From NCBI GenBank assembly GCA_949752745.1, contig OX457024.1, positions 53,632,510-53,696,509 of the forward strand: 64,000 nt of DNA, given 5' to 3'. This document shows positions 1-10,749 of this stretch, piece by piece (position 1 is the first letter of the stretch; each line of letters begins with the position of its first letter). The notes beneath the pieces were generated by a model. That model ran no database searches. It was not told where the DNA came from and was given only the letters and a program-made list of their open reading frames with translations. The translations under genes were made by a program, and so were the position numbers. Source of the stretch: Protula sp. h YS-2021. Its lineage: Eukaryota; Annelida; Polychaeta; Sabellida; Serpulidae.

Positions 1-9
1 TCTCCGATT

Positions 10-180
10 TTAATATTCTCTGACCTCATCGAAATACTGCCACTTTAACTTTTCAGAAACTTCATCTCGTATTTCGTTGTCGTTATTATATGCTGCATCA
101 TCGTTTACACCAACAAACTTCTCATGATCATTGTCTTCTATTGCAGAGTCCTTCAATCTTAGCGCAGGGTTCACAGCAAC
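10..180 (-). CDS. Probable terminal exon of a host gene (partial)
   Basis: On the minus strand an AG acceptor preceded by TAATTTC (reading down through 190-181) is followed by 56 open codons and a TAA at 12-10. The predicted peptide is acidic and polar, begins VAVNPALRLKD, contains DAAYNND and ends FDEVREY. It has no membrane segment. Such a tyrosine-containing acidic tail would suit the cytoplasmic end of a receptor, but that is a guess and no family is recognised. Upstream exons would lie elsewhere in the intron (beyond 181) or further right. It is too short for a standard ORF call. A chance ORF remains possible because only the acceptor and the open frame support it. Confidence 0.35.
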   Translation of the reverse strand, partial: VAVNPALRLKDSAIEDNDHEKFVGVNDDAAYNNDNEIRDEVSEKLKWQYFDEVREY

Positions 181-699
181 CTGAAATTACAATGTTCTTA
201 TTATAGAAGAGCTCCACTTGCGTGGGGTTCCAAACAGAATGTTGTGACAAAATGAAAGAAAATGAAAAGCAAAATCACACAAAACGAGATATTTTGCTCT
301 GGTGACGACCAGCCTATGTTTCTCACCATAAAATGAATTAAGTCATCTTCCGGTTATGACTTTCTGCGTTGATGGAAAAGACAAAGTACATCATGTATAA
401 TGTCTTTTTAACGCGTTGCACTGAAATGAACTATAAATCACACCAATTCACATCGACAGTTTTCAAGAGAATCTGATTCGCGTTTGGGTTGTACATCAGC
501 CTCAAAGTCAGCTAGATACCTATGTGTGACGTCTTATATGTTAAAGGTCTAAAGTTGGCTCAAATTATTCTAAGGGTTTTTGAGATACCGGATTTGGCCT
601 GTTGGTCTTAATTCTGACTTCAACGCCAAAGCCATTGAGAGATCCGTAAAAAACGTCTTTTGGATCCAAGTTACAGAAATATCATTGGTACAGAGCTGG

Positions 700-701
<2 letters not shown>

Positions 702-748
<47 letters not shown>
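702..748. repeat. (AT)n microsatellite
   Basis: Uninterrupted alternating AT of about 46 bases. It creates a false poly-IY stretch in a plus-strand ORF. Confidence 0.95.
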
Positions 749-749
<1 letters not shown>

Positions 750-1444
750 TACACATTTGAAAGAGTTGGAATCTTATATACAGACATATAGAATCAAATT
801 ATGGGTGTTGATGTGGTAACTCACACGTAAGTCAGCGAAAGACAACCTACACTGATCAGTGAGAAAAAAAACACTAGTGTACCAGTCCCTAACAGACAAG
901 TAAGGTAGTGTTATCAGTAAAGGAACTTATGATGCAGATTGCTGAAAGCCCTCAGTAAAGGCGTAAAATTCTGTTGATCAGAGCACAGGCAGAAGGGTGA
1001 ACATTCTTCAGTGTAGGAAAGACAACATCATTGCGACTAAGTACACAAGGCACTCAATCAGAAATTCAAAACAGAAGAGATGGCACACAAAGTAATAGAA
1101 TTCAAATTTGATACATCAGAAGTGGCAGAACACCGAATAATTCATGAAAAAACTGCGAAAACGCTTCTTATTACAAAAGCTGCATGGAGGAATGGAATAA
1201 ACCGGCAACATTAGGAGTGGGAATCCTATTAGGAAAAAGGGCTCTGAAATTCTTTTCGAGTGTCAGATCAATCAGTAAACGAATTTTAGAGCAAACTCTC
1301 AGGGAAATCCGGCAACCGCGGTTAAGTTGTATATTCAACGGGAATGGCGGGTTACATTGTGTCAATACATGCAAATAACTGACTAGAAAACAATATTATC
1401 ACAACTGAAATCCTAAAACCGTGAATATCTTAAAATTATAAAAT

Positions 1445-1600
1445 AAAACTAGAACGGCCAGTGAACACAAAATATCAGTGCACAGGGATACATCCCACAC
1501 TTACATTGGAGACTTATTCAATTTCTTTGTTTTTGTGAACAAAAACATATGTCTCCCCAACCAAATCTGTGGTTGTGCAAAGCGGTGTATTGTTTATTTA
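1445..1600. repeat. Dispersed repeat, copy 1 (see 19080-19205)
   Basis: Shares the ordered blocks 'CGGCCAGTG', 'CACACTT', 'CTTTGTTTT' and 'AATGTCTCCC'-like text with 19080-19205 in the same orientation. The family was not identified; it is probably an old interspersed element. Confidence 0.5.
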
Positions 1601-2635
1601 TCCTCTTACGGGGGAAAAAGGATTTCTTTCTGGGTAAATAACACAAATTATAATGAAAAATAAAATAAATAAAAAAATATCCACAGGCATGACCGTGAAA
1701 TTATTAAAAAAACTTAATAACAACACGTAATTAGATGCAACCTTTTTTAATGATGAGATCTCCTCAGCCACAGCTTCCCCATAAAAATGCACATTTGACC
1801 CTCAACCTGTCTGGGTCCAAAAACTTTTTCAACACAACTCACGTTAAGAGCTATGATCAACTCAGATACTCCTTAACAATTCACCATACTTTGCGGCCAA
1901 CAGAAACCATAGAGCTTTGATCGATGGATTGTTCTGTGTTGTACTCTGTTTAAGTACCATGCCTTGGAGGCCTGTTGGATAATTGATGGAAAACAGTCTG
2001 TTTTTTCAGCACAATAACAACACAAGTTTACCCATGACAATTACAAAAGGCCGGGGGGGGGGGGGTGATGCTCGCGAAAAGAGATATATTATACACAATA
2101 TTTTTAGTTGATAACGGGATACGTCGTCCCGAAAACACTTCAAGTGTGACAAAGATTGACACATAGCTCTTCCAGCTTTTCAACCGAGGCGAGTCATCTC
2201 TTGCAGTTATTCGGTTGTCTCATGCGCTGGGTCTCTTACTTGGTATGCGTTAATATAGTCAGATGTCTTATGTCGTTTTGCCCATACAACCTATTTACAC
2301 ATAACTTGCAGACTTGGATAACGTACTTATACTTCGCAAAGTTTTTGACGTCATGAGGTCATAAGCCTTATGGGATTACATGACAGGCAATAGGAAAATC
2401 GAGCAAAAACGAGTATCTTTGAAGTTCACCATTTATTAATAGATATGAGATGTAACAAATGACAAGCCTAGTTCATGTGAAAGTATAGGTACCTCAACAC
2501 CATCACAGTCATGTTTCGTAACAATAACTGTATATTTACGAACAACTGTTTTTTCAAAAAGCGCATTTGTATAACAATGGTTTGTTACTTTTAATACAAC
2601 AACTAATGTGCTGAGCTTTAAAATATAACGAAAGA

Positions 2636-3339
2636 TCAATAAATTGCATTGTGATAACTGTATAGCATTTGAACTACCCCATGCTGCTTGCTTTCTATGT
2701 TTCTGACATAAATGTGATCCAGCAATGTCCTGCCTCGTGTTGTTGGGTGTTCTATTAATTGTTGGAAATCGTGCAGTACAGAATTTAGTTCTGTCTTGTC
2801 AGCCTTCAGAATGTCTTTATTAAAATCCCCAAGCAGCATAACTGATGTCGTACTGGCTGTGTCTAAAAGTATGCGCAGTTGTTTACAGAAGTAAGATAGC
2901 GGCAGCCGTGGTGGCCGGTAGACATTGAATATTGTTAATCGTGGAGCTTCTAATGCCACTGCGACACACTCCATGGCCACAAATTTAGTGTCAACTGCCA
3001 AAAAAGCCAATGATTTTTTAATGAAAAGTGCGACACCACCTCTTCTTGACCTCTTAGTTCATTTGGGAGATACAGGCAGTTGGAATATTGCATGGCGCGA
3101 TCTGACCGAAAAACACAGCGAGTTGGGAGTGAATTGTCGATGTTCTTGTGGACATCGAGCCAGGTCTCTTGCAGAGCAATAACATCTGCATGTGGTACAA
3201 ATCTGTCACTAAGGAAATCCTGGATATGAGGTAAGAAACCTTCAGTGTTATGGCTTACTACAGTCAGACAGCGGTCGTTATCTTGTAGTGTAGGAGGAAT
3301 TGTAATTTCCCAAACAGGTAAATTTTCTGCAGGTGTCAT
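2636..3339 (-). pseudogene. Endonuclease/exonuclease/phosphatase (AP-like) domain of the Helentron
   Basis: Two overlapping minus-strand ORFs (3339-2950 and 3010-2636) carry one EEP nuclease broken by a frameshift near 2980. Visible motifs in order: VVSHNTEGF (N site), ADVIALQETWL (metal-binding Glu), NVYRPP, LLGDFNKDIL (D-x-N) and TLLDHIYV. The final motif, normally S-D-H in this family, reads YSYHNA here, so the catalytic Asp is Tyr. In Helentrons this domain follows the helicase, as it does here. It resembles the nucleases of non-LTR retrotransposons and was presumably captured from one (established idea for the family). Confidence 0.75.
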
Positions 3340-3360
3340 TTGGGATAAAGCTTCGCTAAC

Positions 3361-3430
3361 TTTGGGTTAGTTAGTTAGTTAGTTATTTGATTGGTTTAAC
3401 GACCCCGCCAACCTATTGCAGGTCATATTG
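3361..3430. repeat. (TTAG)n plus short repeat tail between helicase and endonuclease
   Basis: A TTAGTTAGTTAG run at about 3366-3385 is followed by TTTAACGACCCCGCC. It sits exactly at the junction of helicase and endonuclease reading frames and looks like a short insertion or SINE tail. The complementary CTAA-type microsatellite also occurs near the end of the repeat element at 15550-15580. Confidence 0.4.
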
Positions 3431-5610
3431 TGTCATTCCTGGTAACTTTGGGATCACAATATATGGCTTCGAATTTGAAATCGTCCTTGATTAGAAATAG
3501 TCCTTCAAGGGATGTTACGCGGCTTATAGCCACATATGCCATTCCAGCTTTAAATATATCAGCAAGTGAGACAACTACCTTGTCTATAGTCATTCCTTGG
3601 ACTTTGTGGATTGTTACTGTCCAAGCAAGCTTTAATGGGAATCGATGACGGGTTATTTGATAAGGTTTTGCTTGAATAACTTCACTGTGAAGCTTAATAA
3701 CAAGAGAAGACGGGTTAGCCCCAGATGGTGGTGGTAGACTTTTTCTTGCCTTTTGACCAACGTGCTCGTCGTCAAACTTTACACAGACAGCCTCTGGTTG
3801 ACCATGCGGCATTTGACCCAGTATGGTTACTGAAAGCATAACACGGCTATGTGTCCTGATGGTTAAACATGAAGCTAATGAGGCGTCGGGACAATTTAAA
3901 CGTTCTTTCCTTCTGAATGTCTTGTGGGTATTTTGTTGGAGACAGATATCCACAGCATGCACAGTCACTAAAGGGTTGCAATTCGTCGACATTCTTAGCA
4001 TTTTATCGTTGTGGCGTTCAACTTGCTTGTTGGTGGAATACAGGTGAAGGGCATTTTTAGGATACTGCACGCTGCCAGGAACAACAAGTCTACTTGTAAG
4101 AATTTCCTTATCGGTATCACAGACTTTTTCTGTTTGTCTTCTGGTGCGCAGGCGATTAAGCAAATCGATAAAACGCGTGTCGTTTTTTTTTTGGCGAACA
4201 ACGTCTTTCAGTTCCCAGATATGAAATAAATTCCAAAGGTCGGTCAGACTGTTTGCGCAGGTAAACAATTGCCTACTCATTACAGGGGGAATCTGATAGA
4301 AGTCGCCGAGCGCAAGTATGCTGATATTACCAAAAAAAGCGTTTGGGGATTAGGGTTTTTTTATCTGTTGAAGTCTGTCGTGAACAGTCGAGAGTAATTT
4401 AGGAGAAACCATGGATATTTCGTCAATAATCAACAATTGTAAGTCTTGATATTCATGTCTCAAGGCATTTGCCTGATCTTCTCCAAACCCTTTTCCGGAT
4501 GCTCTGTTGATGCAAAACGCTGAGTGTATTGTTTGGCCGTTTATGTTGAAAGCTGCTGTTCCATTTGGTGCTACCAACAATGCAACAGGCAATTCAGGGT
4601 TTTCCTTACGCCGTGGCAATATTTTGCACACTTCTTGAAATACGCACTTTACAAGGTGTGATTTGCCAGTACCAGCTCCACCGGTAAGAAATATCCGAAA
4701 AGGTTGAGTGTCAATGCCTTGCCCTCTTTGCTGTGCCCAAGAGCGTACAAAATAAAAAAGTTCTTGCTGTCTCCGATTAAGACCTCTGAGACATTCTTTA
4801 TGTCTAGACTGAAGTTGGGTGTTCTGGGACTCTGCGGAGGCGGTACCAATAGCACTATGAGGATTGTTTTGCAAATTTTGTCCCAAATCTGGAATGTCAT
4901 TATCACTGATTTCTTCACCAAAGTCTTCGAGCTGTTGCAGTGAGCGGAAATCTCTGTCATCTTCTAACCTTTGCAGTTCACTGTTTGACACAAGTTGTGC
5001 CCGTGCGTCTTCATGTTCTGCATGCACATTGATATTATGCCACGCTGAATTAAGCTCTGTCGACAGTTTTTCGTACTTGGACATATTACTCAGGACTTTC
5101 TCCAAGGTTCCTGTTAAAAATCTCTTCATACGTGTCAGTATCGATGCTCTTTATTTCTTGGGAACGATGAGGTAAGTAAACCCGTAACAGGTTGAAATAA
5201 TAGCGTTCACTGTCTTTCTCTTTGTTGAATTTGGGATATGTTATTACAGCTTGATGTGTTCTTTTTGCGAGATTGCCTAGACCATGTTGCAGACGGTAAA
5301 TTTGTTTCACACCTCGTGACTGTTGTGGATGTTGGTGGGTATCTGACTGCATTCCCATTTCAACCGTTTCATCATCTTGATCAGAGTCGTTTTGAGAGTG
5401 GTTTACACGGGAACACGACGTAATTCTGTACCTGCTTGCAAAGTCAGCAAGGCAGATATTGTCAAACGTATCTGTAAGAGGTAGGTCGAAGTATCTATCC
5501 ACAAGACTAGTCATCCAAATATCATCTTCCGAACAGTTCTGTAGTTCAGCCAAAGGCTTTGTTAATTTGTGGAATAAAAAATGCATCATATTATCAGAAA
5601 ATGAAAACAT
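3423..5610 (-). pseudogene. PIF1-type helicase domain of the Helentron
   Basis: Three minus-strand frames (5610-5086, 5129-4350, 4280-3423) together carry an SF1B PIF1 helicase. Seen in order: an acidic linker, GGAGTGKSHL (Walker A, about 4690-4660), LLIIDEISMV (Walker B/motif II), ALGDFYQIPPV (motif III, in the frameshifted gap at 4350-4281), TIHKVQGMTIDKVVV (motif V) and AYVAISRVTSLEGLFL (motif VI). All core ATPase motifs are still readable, but frame changes near 5100 and 4345 interrupt it. The helicase unwinds DNA during rolling-circle transposition. The C-terminal end abuts the endonuclease. Confidence 0.85.
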
Positions 5611-5728
5611 CTTTGAAAGAGTACGTTAGAATTCCAATTAGTTATGTAGTTTACTTAATGACACGGGCGACCCAGAGGTTATAACTGAACAGTGCGAAAC
5701 CTACTCTCTGCCACAGACAATAAACACA

Positions 5729-6700
5729 TCAAGAAACTGAATACATGAAATAAGAAATTAATGATGTTATGGTTACAGACCTTGCGCTTTGAGGGGCACT
5801 TGGAATAAACACAACATCCCGAGTACTTTGTTTCAGTTTCATTCCAGTGGCGCGGTAAATAGCTTCCATAACACTGACCTCTCGGTTGTGAAAGTACAGG
5901 TTACCAAGCTTTCGCAATTGTTGAAGCGGCTCAATATGTCCATCGTCTGCTTCTTTCTGAGCTCGTTTCAATACGTCGCCGAATTCGCGCTCAGCTTTCG
6001 ACACATATTTCACAATGTATTCGAGTCAGCTCGCCGGATCTGAAACATCCATATTTCCATTCCAAGTCAGCAAAAGTATTTTGTTGTAAGGATTAATTCA
6101 CAGCTCGTCAACGGCTCTCTTGTAATAAACTGCATTCCTTTTCGCTAATGCATCAAAAGCCTTTTCAAACTGTTATTGAGTGACCCCTGCAATCAGTAAA
6201 GCTTCTTGCACGGTGCCATATCCTTCGGCATCTTGTAAGTCATCAACTGATGCTTGTACAGCAGCGAAAACGGACTGTGCAGTTTTTTTGTGATTTTCCG
6301 ATGAAGCGCCTTTCGTAGAACCAGTTGGTTTGGCAATGAATGTGCAGCATGACGCTCGACGCGGAAAATTGAATCTACATGTTATCGAACCTTTTTGCAG
6401 CTTCTTGAGTGGTTTTTATTGTGCATCTGGACATTTGTCACAATTTCATGTAACAGTGGTTCCTTTACAGCGTCTGGCATGGCACAAGTAACGTATGTGT
6501 CAATATAATGTATTAATTCCGTGTTTGTAGCACCATTTTGGAATTCAGGAGCATCGCTGCACCAGAATAAAGCGGGAATATGGGGCCAGCCTCGACTTTG
6601 GAATTCTGTGCGCAGGAAATAATCGCCTATTTGCCTATCGGGTTCGGACGCGATTTTATAACATGGTTTATGAAGACTTGTAGACGGTGTTCAAACATGA
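5729..6700 (-). pseudogene. HUH Rep (rolling-circle initiator) domain of the Helentron
   Basis: Minus-strand fragments carry Helitron Rep hallmarks. QSRGWPHIPALFW at about 6600-6560 is the HUH metal-binding site, but the second His is Pro (H-I-P). CTFIAKPTG and related Rep text lie near 6350-6300. YIVKYVSKAEREFGDVL at about 6015-5965 holds the nucleophile tyrosine region. Rep nicks and ligates single DNA strands at the element ends. The domain is broken by several stops and frameshifts (for example around 6400 and 6170-6050). Only 6013-5729 is a long open stretch. Confidence 0.75.
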
Positions 6701-6834
6701 GACACGCTGTTACAGAATTCGATTTAATAATTTGACAATGCGTTGACCCGTCAATATTTGAAGGTACTTTCCTTTTCTGTTGAGCACAAACTGGTGTCAA
6801 AATTTCTGGCCATCGTCTATCAGCGGCTGAAAAA

Positions 6835-7500
6835 CTACAAAACTAGGTGGGTGCGCCAAGCTGTCGTACCATGGCATACAAGTCTCGAAGTGTCTTTTCC
6901 TGGGGTCCCTCGTACTGCTTTAAAGATTCGGTAACCTTCATCTGCTTTAATAAGATTTCTTCGCTTTTCTGAGACAACCAACATGCCAGCTGTTATTCGT
7001 CTACCATCGCTTGTAACTGCAGAGGCTTTTCTGAGAGCAACGGAAATTGAACTGGACACTTGTTTCAGCTCGCTGACATACTGAGAGTAAAATATATACT
7101 GTGGGTCGCTTGCGAAACGACTGTCGGCGCTGAACAAACGTACATTTATGTAGCGACCAAGATGTACTTTGGTGTTGAGATGTTCGTCATATCTATTTTT
7201 GCCATCTGGAAAAAGGTAAGGAAACGTTTTTGTTTCCATATTGAAAACACTGCACGGCCGATTTCCTTCTACTGGTGCAACACAGATAAGTTGGATTTGG
7301 TGCTACATTCTCAGGTTGAAGACAAGACACCATTGGGCAGGACGTTTCATGTATGTCAGACAATAGGTCCTTCGCTGTCGATTTCTGTGTAGAAGTTTGT
7401 ACATCGCATTTGGATGAATAATCTAATTCAGAATGGCTATGTTCATATTGAGAATTGTTCTGTGGTTCTGTGGTTTCAGCCGCATGAAGAAAAATGGAAG
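6835..7500 (-). pseudogene. Helitron_like_N domain fragment
   Basis: The ORF 7239-6835 starts METKTFPYLFPDGKNRYDEH and continues with RYINVRL..ADSRFASDPQYIF and ALRKASAV, the typical FP.LFP.G, RL...D.RF and YIF signature of the domain that precedes Rep in animal Helitrons. Similar coding text continues upstream to about 7500 in another frame, including an 'HETSCPM' segment. It is an inactive fragment of the same polyprotein. Confidence 0.7.
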
Positions 7501-7622
7501 CCTCGTCTTGATCCTAAGATTGAAAGTTGGTTGTCAAAGAAATAGCTGCAACAGAGATGGAAATTATGCAGGAGAACAAGCATTTTACAAACATTTAAAC
7601 TGCTGAAGTAAGAAGCATTATA

Positions 7623-7697
7623 CTGTATTGTTCTTTAGATCCCTTTCAACTACTGTGGTCATATCGGGATCCCCCTGCCATCATTATACTGAAATTA
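7623..7697 (+). repeat. SINE-like repeat, 5' fragment
   Basis: The text from TATTGTTCTTTAGATCCCTTT to CATTATACTGAAAT matches the start of the fuller copies at 11265-11457 and 15871-16071 in the same orientation. Only the first 75 bases are present. It lies between two Helentron coding blocks. Confidence 0.7.
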
Positions 7698-7799
7698 ATA
7701 GCTCGAGTAGTTCGAATCTACCCAAAGTATACAAAAATAACCTCAGAATCTGGACTTTTCCCGCAGTAAAGAATTATCATGAATAACATAAATACAAAA

Positions 7800-8567
7800 T
7801 TAAAATTGATTACCTGAATAAAAAGGGTTATGAGTCTTATAGTCTAAAGCAGTCAGTATATTTTGAGGAGCCACTTGCTGAAAAAGGTGATGGCCTTTAT
7901 ATTCCATTTTTCGCTTTAATTTCACTTTGTCTAAAGTGTGGTCGCTGATTGGTCTAGGCAGTGTCTCTACTGCTTCTACGACATCTGATGGAACGCAAAT
8001 AACAGGGAGATGGATTCCTTTGTGCAATGTTTTCGGTAAAGTCAAAATTTTCATGAAAGGTATTACTGGTGATATGAGATGCCTTTCTAATTGATTCAAA
8101 ACACTCAAACAATCGGGAAGTACAGAAGACATCAAGGAATTAGCCATTGCTTGAGAAGGCATGGAACCACCTCGAATATGCCTATGGCATTTGAAACAAA
8201 CCCAACGGGCACATTTTTCACAATCAGTTGAGCACTTTTCTTCATTAACATGAAAGTCAGCTACATGAAGACAGTTGTGTAACATGTCTTTGTTTTGATA
8301 TGTTTGCTCTCGAAACTGCTGTACTTGTTTTCTAAAAAGTGCTCTGTTGCAAATACAACAAACACAGCTTGGAAGTTCAGCACAAAATTCTTTATAATTT
8401 GTGACAACATAAGGAAGCTGAGAAAGTCTTCGCCTTTGTTGCTGTTTTGCTCGTGCTTTGTGATTCCGATCAGTAATGTGTTCAAGTTGTCTATAGTGTG
8501 TGACGTTATAATTTGCACCATTTCCTGCTGGACATGTCTCTTCGGTACATGCAATATTTTTTCGCAA
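7800..8567 (-). pseudogene. Cys/His-rich, DUF6570-like region of the Helentron polyprotein
   Basis: A 255-residue open frame. The first half is Cys/His-rich, with CVCCICNRALF, then CLHVADFHVNEEKC and CEKCARWVCFKCHRH, suggesting zinc-binding clusters. The second half has LPVICVPSDV, TLPRP and VKLKRKMEYKGHHLFQ, a pattern I associate with the DUF6570 region found in animal Helitron proteins. It lies between the protease-like and Helitron_like_N parts, as expected for one polyprotein. It ends in a stop near 7800. The function of this region is not established; DNA or protein binding through zinc fingers is an inference. Confidence 0.6.
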
Positions 8568-8570
8568 CGT

Positions 8571-9480
8571 TTACATTCTTTTTCTGTTCCGCATACGCTC
8601 TTTGTTTTGGTATATCACATTCTTATTTCGACGAAGATTCATTGCGCTTTTGTTTTGTAAATTTTCTTTAGTACGAAATTGTTTTGTTCTTCGCAAATCT
8701 CTGAGGACTTCCTTGTTTTTGGTATTTTCAAATGTTTGAAAATCTGGGTTTTTACGTTTCAGTTTCATGGTCTGTTTATTTCTTAATCTCTCTATTTTTC
8801 GGAAACATTCATTTTGCCGGTTTATTTGAATCCGAATCCTATTTTTTTTCTATCTATTAAGTAATAAGGAGCAAACTGGCGTTTTAGTTTCATAGCTTCT
8901 TTGTTACTTGCTCTTTCTCTAGCGCGGAACGTTCTATCGCTCTGACGTTTGATTTGTTTATTTTTTTTTCTATTTTACATTCTCTCTTTATTCTTATAAG
9001 GAGCAAACTGCGGTTTACTTTCCTAGCTTCTTTATTGTTTGTTCTTTTCTCTAACCCGAAACGCTGCATTGCATTTCCGTCTGATTTCCATGCTTGTCCT
9101 ATTTTTTCTCCTTTGTTTGTTACTTGCTCTCTCTTTGGCGCGATACCGGAGTGACTTTCGCTTGTCATTCATAGAGATTTTGTTTTTTGCCCTCTCCTTG
9201 CTGCGATACATTTCCGAGTACCGGTTTAGTCTCATAGTTTCCTTATTTTTTGCCATCTCCTTCTGGTGATATGAAATGAATTTCCGGATCTCATTGAAGT
9301 TTTGTTAACGACGTTCTCTTTTAAACGATAGGAATCACCTTTGCGCTGTTTTCTCTTATGCTCTACGTTTATTAAGCATTGCTCTTCCCAGAATGTTTTT
9401 GATTCTAGTATCCTTCGCTTAGCACTTTTATCTTTCTCCTTTTCCTTAATGCGGAAAGTTTTATTTTGACGTTTAATGAG
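8571..9480 (-). pseudogene. Basic repeat linker (RNK/ERxxNK repeats)
   Basis: Overlapping minus-strand frames (9256-9032, 9168-8890, 8768-8571) encode degenerate Arg/Lys/Asn-rich repeats such as SKERAKNKISMN, RVREKNKQ and NKERMRNRKRM. The repeated unit is about 20-25 residues and looks like a charged helical linker. Frames change several times because the repeats carry indels. Similar low-complexity basic linkers separate the protease-like and Rep parts of some Helitron proteins. It could also be an independent expansion. No catalytic motif is present. Confidence 0.45.
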
Positions 9481-9489
9481 GAGTGCATG

Positions 9490-10194
9490 CTATTCCTGAA
9501 GTTTGTATGCCGTCGCCTTTCTTGCCCTCCGCATTATTTTTCTTCGCTGAAGTTTTCGTTTATTGGCATTTTTAACATTGGCTAGTTTGTTCTGAGGTTG
9601 CAAATTGAAACCTCTTGCTGATTTCACGCTTGTTGTGAAGTATTTAGCAAGCAGCGTGTCGCCTTTATTGTGCACATCAAGAATTGGAAATGGTGTGATA
9701 TTTTCTGATTCCAGGCATGAATATAGGCGTTGTCGCATTCTTGATTGATCCAGATAAACAGTTGAAGGATCCGAGCCCTGAAGCAGAAGAAATGCATTTG
9801 GTGCAGCAAATAGTCCACAATCATTACATGATCCTGGAAATTGTGCAATTACATAATCTATGCATGACAGAGGATTTTCGCTATGGTCTAAACACGTGTA
9901 AAGAGCCTTCAACTGCGGGAAGAGCTGATTGACTCTGTCCTCATGAGGCAGAGAATCATAGATGACAATCTTCCCTTGTCTGTGGTGAGAAACGACATAA
10001 TATCCAGATACATAGTGTATTTGAACCGACGTTGTGTGATTCTGCACTTGTTTTTCGCCAAGACTCTGTTTAGTAATGACAGAGTAATAAAGATGGGACG
10101 GTGGTACTGAACCAGTCAGCAACGCAAATTTATCTAATGCTGTAATGGCAATATCACCTGATAAAACATCTTCAGGCTTAAAATGGTGTAACAA
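9490..10194 (-). pseudogene. Ulp1/C48-like cysteine protease domain at the Helentron N-terminus
   Basis: A 234-residue open frame starting MLHHFKPEDVLSGDIAI. Motifs fit a Ulp1-type protease: YVVSHHRQG supplies His, IVIYDSLPH supplies Asp, VIAQFPGSCNDCGLFA supplies the Gln and Cys. The order H...D...Q-x6-C matches the family. The tail is Arg/Lys-rich (KRKLQRRKIMRRARK) and runs into the basic repeats. Ulp1-fold proteases cleave SUMO or, in viruses, polyproteins. In the element it could process the long Rep-helicase polyprotein, which is inference. This block has an open frame, but the element as a whole is broken. Confidence 0.65.
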
Positions 10195-10749
10195 AATTGA
10201 GTCATCATAATTCCATTTGGTTTCAGTGTTGCAACTTTACAAATATGAAGTTTTTGTTGCTGGCACGTTCGGCGTCAATATTGGATGTCCATCAGGAGCG
10301 TACATCGACGTCCTACAAAAAAAAGACTGCATGTTATTAAGAGCTCGTTTGCCTATACTGGGCTTTCAGGAGAATAGGAACATGATTAAAGCCAGACAAA
10401 AACAATGTGAAATTGTGAAACGCACAAAAACACAGGAGCTCTACGCACCAATTGGAAGACGCTGTCTAGAGACCGCATATGGCGTACAATCTTAACTAAA
10501 AGAAAACACAAAGCTTATTTTGTTGAAAAAAGCATGGGTACTGAACAAGCAACAAATAATAGTACTTACGATGTTTTTCTTGATTCTCGCATATGATGGC
10601 TATTTTCAGCTCGTCTCTGAGATTCACTTTTTTGCTTTCGCCGCATTTTAAGTGTTAACATATAACGAGTCAACTACCATCCATCGCCGAATCCTTAAGT
10701 CAAAAGTAAGATATTGGTTTTAACGATTACTGAACGATGCCTCAATGTT

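Larger units (their letters stand above)
181..2430. other. Non-coding stretch with simple repeats
   Basis: No convincing gene was seen; short ORFs here have no recognisable motifs. It holds an (AT)n run at 702-748, a dispersed repeat at about 1445-1600 and a poly-G tract at about 2051-2066. If the left-edge exon is real, part of this is its upstream intron. Confidence 0.5.
2430..10620 (-). mobile_element. Decayed Helentron-type Helitron (rolling-circle transposon)
   Basis: Read on the minus strand, the fragments occur in the order Ulp1-like protease, basic repeats, Cys/His-rich region, Helitron_like_N, HUH Rep, PIF1 helicase, AP-type endonuclease. This Rep-helicase core with a C-terminal endonuclease defines the Helentron/Helitron2 branch. 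Rolling-circle transposition uses Rep to nick and join single strands and PIF1 to unwind. Here the coding region is split by many frameshifts and stops, a SINE-like fragment (7623-7697) lies between domains, and two catalytic positions are altered, so it is dead. The exact ends were not found; limits given are the outermost coding traces plus a margin. Confidence 0.8.

Noticed and set aside
580..819. 79-codon plus-strand ORF with poly-IY
   Set aside because: It is produced by the (AT)n microsatellite and has no other motif.
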